In this document: positions 18,698-26,078 of the stretch, in pieces | Layout of the letters: every line of letters starts with the position of its first letter | Position numbering within the stretch: position 1 is the first letter of the stretch | Origin: Microcaldota archaeon | GTDB taxonomy: Archaea; Micrarchaeota; Micrarchaeia; Micrarchaeales; CABMGC01 | Assembly (NCBI GenBank): GCA_021809925.1 | Contig: JAJZJV010000004.1 | Location: 1 to 37,267, forward strand | Reading direction: 5' to 3' | Length of the DNA: 37,267 nt | The notes under the pieces: generated by a model | Told to the model about the DNA's origin: nothing | Databases searched by the model: none | What the model saw: only the letters and a program-made list of their open reading frames with translations | Made by a program: the position numbers and the translations under genes

Positions 18698-19228
18698 ATT
18701 CCTTGCAAAGACGAGATATGCGGTGTGCCATATTCCTTTTGTGGAAGGCCTAGTCCCCTCTTCCCTTACTAGCATGTCCCTTACGATCGCTTCTATCGCG
18801 TGAATGTCGGTAAATCCAAGAGCGTTAAGCTTTGCAGCGAACCTGCTGGCCTGCTCAGTATGGGGAAGGTATCCAACAACCACACCATCTTTCTTGAGTG
18901 CCTTCTTCGCATGCCTTAGTGCCCTCTCTGATGATGGCAAGTCTAATGTTACAAGATCGACTTCCCTCTCGGATATGCCTTTGGTAATGTCCTTGTTCTT
19001 GAATGTTATATTGTCCAGAGAAAGAATCTGCCTGTTTTTTTCAGCTATCTTCAGGAAATCCTCCCTGACTTCGTAGCTATAGACATGCTTGCATATCCGC
19101 GCGAGGCTGAGTGCCAGCCATCCACTTCCTGTTCCCGCATCAACGCAGACACTATCCTTACTCACGCAGGAATAAGCGATTATCATGCCTATGTCCTTTG
19201 GTAGGATCACCTGCGGTCCTCGCTTCAT
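18677..19228 (-). CDS. tRNA (adenine-N1)-methyltransferase TrmI-like, lacking the usual N-terminal domain
   Basis: MKRGPQVILPKDIGMII, VCVDAGTGSGWLALSLAR, VDLVTLDLPSSERAL. Confidence 0.8.
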   Translation of the reverse strand: MKRGPQVILPKDIGMIIAYSCVSKDSVCVDAGTGSGWLALSLARICKHVYSYEVREDFLKIAEKNRQILSLDNITFKNKDITKGISEREVDLVTLDLPSSERALRHAKKALKKDGVVVGYLPHTEQASRFAAKLNALGFTDIHAIEAIVRDMLVREEGTRPSTKGIWHTAYLVFARNSSLPVS

Positions 19229-19279
19229 CTTCCTGTATATCTCAGGATAGACAAAAAGTGAGATTCAAAACACCATGCT

Positions 19280-20680
19280 TCAGGAACTTATGGTGCCCTG
19301 CTCTTTTGTGTAAAGCCTTATCTCAGTATGCTTCTTTGGCATAGGGTTGGCTCTCACACCATACACTGCGCTTATTCCCTTTTGTATTGAGAGTTCTACA
19401 AGGCGCTGAGTGATGACACCGTCAAGCACTATCGCATATACATCGTTTGAGTCTTGAACTGCAGTCAGTAGCTCGCGAATTGGGATCTCTTTCACGACAT
19501 TTCCAGTACTGTCGTATAGCCTGCTTCTCAATGTTCCAGAAAGCTCATCCAGACCGCTAAGCAGTTGTGTCAGAACCATGCTCTCCAAAGCAGGCTTCGG
19601 CTGCGGCGGGGCGGGCTTCTTGTATCTCTGCGGCTCGATGTTTTGTATCGATGCTTCCGAGTCTTCGCCGGAATTTCCAGCGCTTCCTATTATTTTAAGC
19701 TCAGGTTGAGGCTCTGGAGCAGAATCAGGTAATTCTGGATTGTTTTGAGGTAAAGGCTGCTGTTGCTGCTCCCTACTCTGGTAATTGTGATCGTTGTGCT
19801 GTTGGAAGTTCTGGTGCTTCTCATACTGCTGCTTTTTTCTGCTGCCGGTGTACTGATCGAGAGGCGTCTTTGTTCTTATTGCTTTTATTATCTCTTTTCT
19901 TGTAAGATCCTCAACTTCCTTTCCGTCAGGAGCCTTTGCAACAAAGTCTATCTCTGTGTTGTTCATCAAGGTCCTCAATATAAGTTCTCCTCCCCTGTCT
20001 CCATCAAGGAAGACGGTAACCTCTTTCTGCTCTGCAAGAGTTATTATCGTTTTTGGTATGTTATTTGTCGCTCCGCCTACTGCCACTACGTTGGTTATAT
20101 CATTCCTAAGAAGGTTAAGTACATCAGCCCTTCCCTCAACAATGACCAGCTCGTCGCTCTTGCCAACGTCAGGACCTGCGGGCAGATGCTCGGGACCATA
20201 TGCTATTATCTCGCTTGCCCGTACCTCGGACTGGACCTTCTCTGCTATCTCCTTGCTGTCAGGGATCTCTGTGTTTAAGAGCTGCTTGACGAGATCCTTT
20301 GCTCGTGATAAGATCTTTCTTCTCTTCTCCGACCTTGTATCTTCTACCTTATCTACAGAAAACTGCGCTTCGTATGGGCCGACTCTGTCAACAGATTCTA
20401 CAGCTGCAGCAAGTATACATGTCTCTATCCTGTCAAGTGAGGCAGGAAGGAATAACTTTCCCGAAGTCTTGCTTCCTGAAGGGAGAAGCTCTATCTCTAT
20501 CCTGCCTATCTTTCCATTCTTTTGGAGTTCCCTCAGGTCTAGATCATCTCCAAGAAGACCCTCAGTCTGGCCGAAGACAGCACCGATTATGTCGGGCTTG
20601 TCCACAGAACCATCAATCACAAATTTTGCTTCTACCATGTATTTTACTATGTCTAAATATGTCTTTGCCATATTAATCAA
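19280..20680 (-). CDS. dnaG: Archaeal DnaG-like TOPRIM primase
   Basis: AKTYLDIVKYMVEAKFVIDGSVDKPDIIGAVFGQTEGLLGDDLDLRELQKNGKIGRIEI; VIVEGRADVLNLL; VFLDGDRGGELI. Confidence 0.95.
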   Translation of the reverse strand: MINMAKTYLDIVKYMVEAKFVIDGSVDKPDIIGAVFGQTEGLLGDDLDLRELQKNGKIGRIEIELLPSGSKTSGKLFLPASLDRIETCILAAAVESVDRVGPYEAQFSVDKVEDTRSEKRRKILSRAKDLVKQLLNTEIPDSKEIAEKVQSEVRASEIIAYGPEHLPAGPDVGKSDELVIVEGRADVLNLLRNDITNVVAVGGATNNIPKTIITLAEQKEVTVFLDGDRGGELILRTLMNNTEIDFVAKAPDGKEVEDLTRKEIIKAIRTKTPLDQYTGSRKKQQYEKHQNFQQHNDHNYQSREQQQQPLPQNNPELPDSAPEPQPELKIIGSAGNSGEDSEASIQNIEPQRYKKPAPPQPKPALESMVLTQLLSGLDELSGTLRSRLYDSTGNVVKEIPIRELLTAVQDSNDVYAIVLDGVITQRLVELSIQKGISAVYGVRANPMPKKHTEIRLYTKEQGTISS

Positions 20681-21054
20681 CTATTTAATATTTCTTCTAT
20701 CGGCTTTAGGATCTGCTCAACAGAGGTCAAATTTAGCGCCTTAAGCAATCTCTCCCCGAGATGCTCATCAAACTTGAGATCTTTTTCAAGCAGCTTCCCT
20801 TTAAGCTGTTCTGTCCTGAATTCACCGCTCTTGTCATCATCCATTATTATAAAAATAGTGCATCCTTCTGGCAGCTTCTCAAGCACATTATCAACATCTC
20901 CCATTAAAGTACCATATGTCAGTGCTTCTATGCCAAGCTTGCGGAAAACCTCTATGTCATGTTTCCCCTCAACTACAACGACTCCGCTACGGAGCTCTTC
21001 CAGAAGCTTTGTAAGGCGCTTCTTTCTATCTGACTCTTTTTCTGACTGCAGCAC
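20677..21054 (-). CDS. Stand-alone TOPRIM domain protein
   Basis: GVVVVEGKHDIEVFRKLGI ... IFIIMDDDKSGE. Confidence 0.85.
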   Translation of the reverse strand: MLQSEKESDRKKRLTKLLEELRSGVVVVEGKHDIEVFRKLGIEALTYGTLMGDVDNVLEKLPEGCTIFIIMDDDKSGEFRTEQLKGKLLEKDLKFDEHLGERLLKALNLTSVEQILKPIEEILNS

Positions 21055-21300
21055 GACATCACTAAGAAATAGTTGCCACTAACTTATGTTTAATGTGCCA
21101 GCGATCTTCTTATTAATAGTATAAAATATCATTAACACACCAGTTATGCAACTTTTTGATAATTACTTTACTAACAAAAAGATTAATAAACATATTCTAG
21201 TATATTGCTGGAGGCAGCTTTTCGGATGATATATAGTATATGATTATATGGAGCTCCAAAACATTGCAACATTTTTAATACGTGCTTGCGTATAATAAGC

Positions 21301-21708
21301 ATGCGCAGGTACATGAAGGGTGCTAGAAGCGAGAGAGAACTCCTCAACACATTTTATGGGATGGGCTACTCGGTCATAAGGGCTGCAGGAAGCGGGGTAA
21401 ATGCATTGGGACCCGATATACTTGCCATTAAGAAAGGGATCTGCCTCTCATTTGAATGCAAGGCCTGGGAGAAGAGCAGCCTCAGCCTTGATGATGACCA
21501 ATTCCTTAAGCTCCTTGAGTGGGAAGAAAACTCTGCCTCAGATACATATATAGCGTGGAGAATGAACGGTGAAGGCTGGTTTTTCATAAAGCTCAGCGAG
21601 ATGGAGAAGGGAAATGGGCATTTCAACATAACTAAGAAGAAGGCAATGGGGATAAACAGGAGGCTGGAGCATTTACTGAAAGTAGATAGCTCTTCAAGCC
21701 TCAGCTAA
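21301..21708 (+). CDS. hjc: Holliday junction resolvase Hjc
   Basis: KGARSERELLNTFYGMGYSVIRAAGSG...PDILAIKKGICLSFECKAW nuclease motifs; ATG at 21301 chosen over upstream start. Confidence 0.92.
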   Translation: MRRYMKGARSERELLNTFYGMGYSVIRAAGSGVNALGPDILAIKKGICLSFECKAWEKSSLSLDDDQFLKLLEWEENSASDTYIAWRMNGEGWFFIKLSEMEKGNGHFNITKKKAMGINRRLEHLLKVDSSSSLS

Positions 21709-22735
21709 TTATGAAATCTATTACCACTTCAACCTCCCTTGCAGAATAGGGCCGCGCTATCCTCTCGCCGATGAACTTCACGCTTCTCCTTTTTGAGAAG
21801 AAAAACGCATGTACTTTCTCTTTTAGGTCCTTGAATGGCTCTTCGTTGCCTGAGAAGGAATAAAGATGTACAATGCATACCTTCGCAGCCACTGTACTAA
21901 GCGCGTTGAGAAATTCCATGGAGCTCGTTGGGAGAGGCATTATTACGCGATCCGCGAATCCCGCATATTTTTTGGCCTTTTTCCTGGCGTCCCCGCATTC
22001 TACAACTACATTTCCAACCTTGTTAAGGCGAATATTCTCTTCCATGTACCCGCACGCGCTTTTGTTCAATTCGATTGCTATGATATTAGAAGACCTGTGC
22101 GACTTCGCAAGCTCTATTGCAAATGGGCCTACGCCAGCAAACATAACGATCACCTTCTCCCCATCCTTTGAGATAGAAGTTATGCGCTTTCTCTCGAAGG
22201 CAAGCCTCGAGGAAAAGAAGGTCTTTCTGACATCGAATCTGAAGAGAGAGCCATTCTCCTTATAAGTAGATATGTAATTCCTTCTTCCCATCACATAGAT
22301 GTGCTTTCTCGTCCTATACTTTCCGCTTATTGGTCCTCCCTTCCTCAACACGGTACCTACTCCCTTATTCTCTGCCATTATCCTTGATGCAAGAGCCCTG
22401 GCAGCGCTTCCGGTGGCATCTATCACAGCGATGTTTCCAAGTATATCGTAGCTTTTCGAGAATCGCTCCCCGTCTTTTGGGATAACCAATTCCTTCTTTT
22501 CTCGTACCGCTTCAAACTCCATTTTTGACAGTGATGCTCCAAGTTCCACTAGCTTTTCCTTAAAGTCCTTGCTTCTCAGCGTTTTCTTTGAAGCATTGCC
22601 AGCAATAGGAAAGTATATAAATAAGTTTCTTCTCATTAGGGTATGGTTTTTATCCAGTAGCGAACGCTTTTTTAAAAAATCTTTGAGTTTTTCTGCGTTT
22701 TGGAGCCTTGCTCTGATTGCTAGCATGAAAATCAC
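21701..22735 (-). CDS. trm5: tRNA (guanine37-N1)-methyltransferase Trm5 family
   Basis: RKTFFSSRLAFERKRI, VIVMFAGVGPFAIELAK, VIMPLPTSSMEFLNAL. Confidence 0.88.
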   Translation of the reverse strand: MIFMLAIRARLQNAEKLKDFLKKRSLLDKNHTLMRRNLFIYFPIAGNASKKTLRSKDFKEKLVELGASLSKMEFEAVREKKELVIPKDGERFSKSYDILGNIAVIDATGSAARALASRIMAENKGVGTVLRKGGPISGKYRTRKHIYVMGRRNYISTYKENGSLFRFDVRKTFFSSRLAFERKRITSISKDGEKVIVMFAGVGPFAIELAKSHRSSNIIAIELNKSACGYMEENIRLNKVGNVVVECGDARKKAKKYAGFADRVIMPLPTSSMEFLNALSTVAAKVCIVHLYSFSGNEEPFKDLKEKVHAFFFSKRRSVKFIGERIARPYSAREVEVVIDFIIS

Positions 22736-22776
22736 AATAAGTTTATATAATTAAAACTGTCAGGACTAAATGCATT

Positions 22777-23235
22777 TTGAGTGGTCTGATGTATTTCATA
22801 GTAAGAGTGACTTCAAGCCAAGAGAAGATTACTGCAGATATTCTAGAGAATAAGATAATCAAGCAGGGTCTTCCGATATACGCTATAATACTCCCGCATG
22901 GCATGAGAGGTTACTTGATAATAGAAGCTGAAAATGAGCTTACATGCAGGGAACTAATAATGAACGAGCCGCATGTCAAGGGAATGCTTGTATCGCCTCT
23001 TGGAGAGAGCGAGCTTGACAAGATGCTAGTGGCAAAGCAGACAGTCCAGAAGGTAGATGTCAACGACATAGTAGAGCTTCTCTCGGTTCCTTTCAAAGGA
23101 TATAAGGCAAGAGTAATAAAAGTTGACTCTGCAAAGGATGAAATTACTGTAGAGCTGATGGATGTAGCGGTACCAATACCTGTCACAATAAAAGCTAATA
23201 CTGCAAGAATTATAGAAAAAGCAGAATCGGTGTGA
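22777..23235 (+). CDS. spt5: Transcription elongation factor Spt5 (NusG N-terminal + KOW)
   Basis: FIVRVTSSQEKITADIL, HGMRGYLIIEAE, KGYKARVIKVDSAKDEITVELMD; immediately upstream of L11. Confidence 0.93.
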   Translation: MSGLMYFIVRVTSSQEKITADILENKIIKQGLPIYAIILPHGMRGYLIIEAENELTCRELIMNEPHVKGMLVSPLGESELDKMLVAKQTVQKVDVNDIVELLSVPFKGYKARVIKVDSAKDEITVELMDVAVPIPVTIKANTARIIEKAESV

Positions 23236-23708
23236 ATATGAGCGAAGTAATAATCAATGGTTTGATTGAGGGAGGGAAGGCGACAAACGGGCCCCCTTTT
23301 GGACCTGCTCTGGGGCCTCTCGGGATAAATATCAATAACGTAGTCAGCGAGATCAACTCAAAGACTGCAGCTTTTGCAGGAATACGCGTTCCGGTCAAGG
23401 TGATTGTAGAGACCTCAAACAAGAGCTTTGTTGTTGAGGTTGGATCCCCACAGACAAGCGCCCTAATAATGAGGGAGCTTGGCATACAGAAGGGAGCAAA
23501 AACGAAAGAGGAGGTTCCTGGAGACATAACAATGGAGCAGGTAACAAAGATTGCGAAATCTAAGGAAGCATCCCTCTATGGAGAATCACTTAAGGATAGA
23601 GTAACTCAGGTCCTTGGAACATGCGTCAGCATGAATATAACATGCGAAGGAGGAAGCGCAAAGGAAGCGATAAAGAAAGTTAAGAAGGGAGAGATTGAAG
23701 TTAAGTAG
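23232..23708 (+). CDS. rpl11: Ribosomal protein L11
   Basis: LIEGGKATNGPPFGPALGPLGININNVVSEINSKT. Confidence 0.97.
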   Translation: MNMSEVIINGLIEGGKATNGPPFGPALGPLGININNVVSEINSKTAAFAGIRVPVKVIVETSNKSFVVEVGSPQTSALIMRELGIQKGAKTKEEVPGDITMEQVTKIAKSKEASLYGESLKDRVTQVLGTCVSMNITCEGGSAKEAIKKVKKGEIEVK

Positions 23709-23846
23709 TTCTTGACCAATACCATCCTATCCTTCTTTCTCTCTTCTTTAACTCGTAGAGTTCTTGGAAAAGATCTCAATATATGTTTTCTTGTCTCATT
23801 ACATATGCGATTAGGTGTGTTATCTAAGGATATTGAACTTGACGAG

Positions 23847-23865
23847 GAGATGTAATGTACATCTC
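23847..23865. repeat. Perfect 8-bp-stem hairpin GAGATGTA-ATG-TACATCTC
   Basis: Inverted repeat read in sequence. Confidence 0.55.
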
Positions 23866-23881
23866 AACTCCTTAATGGGAG

Positions 23882-23918
23882 ATAATGGGACTGGAATAAA
23901 TTCGTTTGGAAAGATTGG
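23882..23918 (+). repeat. Imperfect direct repeat R1 flanking A-B fusion gene
   Basis: ATAATGGGACTGGAATAAATTCGTTTGGAAAGATTGG, 32/37 identical to R2. Confidence 0.75.
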
Positions 23919-23962
23919 GAATAATAATCATTAGTTTTGTCTGCCCCAAACCTTGATGCAGA

Positions 23963-24646
23963 TTGGCTTTTTATTACTTGCTTTCCTCAGTTAAGAGGAT
24001 GGACAAAAGAACAGAGCTTTATATTGCGAAAAGATACGTTGCATTTGTTTTTGCGATGTTGGCAGTGTTAGGTTATCCTGCGACAATGTTTTTTGAGGTA
24101 AAACAAAGAAACCTTCTTCTTTTGGAAGTAATAATATTTATCATCGGAATAGGCATAGTGGCGTACATAGCTAGGAGTAGGAAGAAAAACAGTAGTAGGG
24201 AATTAAGGAAGCAGATCCGAACCATTGCCTTTCTGTTAGCAATAGACACTGCGCTTCAGTTCTTTTGCGTTGTTCTTACGATACACCTTGCCGTCTTTGT
24301 AGACATGATCTACATAACTGTAGGATTTATGGCAGTGATATTAAACTTAGTGAGCGGAGAGGCGGTGAATTCATTCATGAGCAGGCATTTGCCCGACTCT
24401 GCCAGAAAAAGAGCATGGACTTACATGATTATACTGCTTTTATTATCGAATGTGGCTGCAGTTAATAGGGATATAAGTAATCCAAATGTGATAATCCCGA
24501 TAGATGAAATTATCATAATACTTGTATCATTTGTTCTACTCTGGCTTGTAAGGTTCGTATCATTATCAACGAAGAAAAGGTTGGTTAAAAGAGACAGATG
24601 GATTGCCACGCTTGTATTGTTTGGGCTGTATTCTTGTTTGATATGA
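23963..24646 (+). CDS. Membrane protein, single-ORF fusion of a type A and a type B module
   Basis: First half AKRYVAFVFAMLAVLGYPATMFFE... aligns to type A; second half HLPDSARKRAWTYMIILLLLSNVAAVNRDISNPNVIIPIDEI aligns to type B. Confidence 0.75.
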   Translation: MAFYYLLSSVKRMDKRTELYIAKRYVAFVFAMLAVLGYPATMFFEVKQRNLLLLEVIIFIIGIGIVAYIARSRKKNSSRELRKQIRTIAFLLAIDTALQFFCVVLTIHLAVFVDMIYITVGFMAVILNLVSGEAVNSFMSRHLPDSARKRAWTYMIILLLLSNVAAVNRDISNPNVIIPIDEIIIILVSFVLLWLVRFVSLSTKKRLVKRDRWIATLVLFGLYSCLI

Positions 24647-24649
24647 TAA

Positions 24650-24686
24650 ATAATGGAGCTGGAATAAATTAGTTTGGAGACATTGG
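24650..24686 (+). repeat. Imperfect direct repeat R2 flanking A-B fusion gene
   Basis: ATAATGGAGCTGGAATAAATTAGTTTGGAGACATTGG. Confidence 0.75.
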
Positions 24687-24810
24687 AGGCCTCATTACCC
24701 TGGGATTGATGCTTCTAACTGTTTTTATGTAAATCGCAATTTTGAGGTACTGCTGTAACAATATATAAATACCTTTACTCAAAAGCTTAAATTGGGTAGA
24801 GAGGGAGTAT

Positions 24811-25155
24811 ATGGCTGCTAATCCAAAACAAAAGAAGGGCATTGCACTTCATCCTGATTTTAAGATAGAGAATATAGTAGCCAGTGCTGACCTTGGAGTT
24901 GATCTTGACCTTTATGGAATAGCTAAGGTTTCAACAGATGTTGATTATGAGCCTGAGCAATTCCCTGGAGCGATATGCAAGATCCATGAGCCTAAGACAG
25001 CTTTGCTGCTCTTTAAGAATGGCAAGATAATTTGCACAGGGGCAAAGACAGAAGAGGATATAAGAAGGGCAATAGATCAGGTAATAAAGATAGTGAAGAA
25101 CTTTATCCTGATGCAAAATCAGCCGAAGCCAAAAAAAGCAAGCAGATCGAAGTAA
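24811..25155 (+). CDS. tbp: TATA-box-binding protein, single-repeat form (114 aa)
   Basis: FKIENIVASADLGVDLDL...YEPEQFPGAICKIHEPKTALLLFKNGKIICTGAKTEEDIRRAIDQV is one complete TBP repeat; no second repeat. Confidence 0.9.
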   Translation: MAANPKQKKGIALHPDFKIENIVASADLGVDLDLYGIAKVSTDVDYEPEQFPGAICKIHEPKTALLLFKNGKIICTGAKTEEDIRRAIDQVIKIVKNFILMQNQPKPKKASRSK

Positions 25156-25181
25156 TATGCACTGTGTCGTGTAAAGCATTA

Positions 25182-25745
25182 TCATAATTCTTTATTCGGT
25201 AGCCACTTCCATAATGGAACAAGTGCTATTTTCTTCCCTTCTGTTACAATACTACCATCATAATCCCACATGACTATGAGGAGATTCTTGCATCTCAGTT
25301 CTTTAGAAGCCATTACTAGCGATGTTATTTCCCTGTCTTCAATTGCTTCGCGGCTTGTTGCGTAAGTAGCTTGGATTAGCTTAGTGATTTCTCTACCTTC
25401 CTTAATAACCTAACCTCGCCAAATGTGATTCCTACCTCTAATCCTAATGCGTGATGCAGTTCGCCAAAACGATTTTACCAGCGCAGATTCAGGTCTTTTG
25501 TACCGTATTTATCCAGAAAATCACCGAATATTCTCAGTATTTGAGGAGAAATGTTGCTGACAGGGGTGAATTTGAAGGCATTATCCGACTTTACAATGGT
25601 CACTGTCAAATTTATCAGGGATTTTTTGAGTAGCTTTACATTCTTGTCGATGGAAATCTTCGCAGAAAACAGTGTCTAGACTATCACAGATGTGTTGTGC
25701 CACAAGACGGTAATTGACAAGGTCTGAATAATCCACAATAAAAGC
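25182..25745 (-). pseudogene. Decayed gene(s): DUF4143-type ATPase C-terminus, preceded by other degraded coding sequence
   Basis: Reverse strand reads KEGREITKLIQATYATSREAIEDREITSLVMASKELRCKNLLIVMWDYDGSIVTEGKKIALVPLWKWLPNKEL*, homologous to the C-terminus of the intact gene at 26079-27377; frameshifts and stop upstream. Confidence 0.75.
25462..25502 (-). repeat. 41-bp perfect inverted repeat, left copy
   Basis: Reverse complement TACAAAAGACCTGAATCTGCGCTGGTAAAATCGTTTTGGCG identical to 30379-30419. Confidence 0.95.
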
Positions 25746-25830
25746 AATACGCCAGATTAATTAAAACTTTTTAAAGTATCCGTGTACCTCAAAACGACAT
25801 CTATTATATCACATCACAAGGGAAATATTA

Positions 25831-25921
25831 GTGGACTCGGCGGGATCGCGCCAGCGACCTCCAGCTTGCAAAGCGGACGCTTCAAGCTTTTGCCGTCGTT
25901 TTCTCTAGCCATTCAAGCCAC
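25831..25921 (-). pseudogene. Degenerate tRNA-Ala(TGC)-like sequence, or tRNA with a noncanonical insertion before the anticodon arm
   Basis: GTGGCTT/AGTCCAC acceptor (1 mismatch), TTTGCAA anticodon loop, GCTGGAGGTCGC segment typical of tRNA-Ala; atypical T-arm (GCTGG CGCGAT CCCGC) and about 20 extra nt. Confidence 0.6.
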
Positions 25922-25950
25922 CGTAGATTTTATTTTTGTTTAATGCGAAC

Positions 25951-25971
25951 ATCTGTGTTCCGCACACAGAT
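25951..25971. repeat. Hairpin ATCTGTGT-TCCGC-ACACAGAT
   Basis: Perfect 8-bp inverted repeat. Confidence 0.5.
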
Positions 25972-26078
25972 TATAGCGCGTTTAGAAATATAAACAGATA
26001 CGGTGCAAATCTAGCCGTAACCGCACCCAGTGTTTTTGATGAAGCTTTTCGTAAAAAGGTTTCACATATTCCCCCTTC

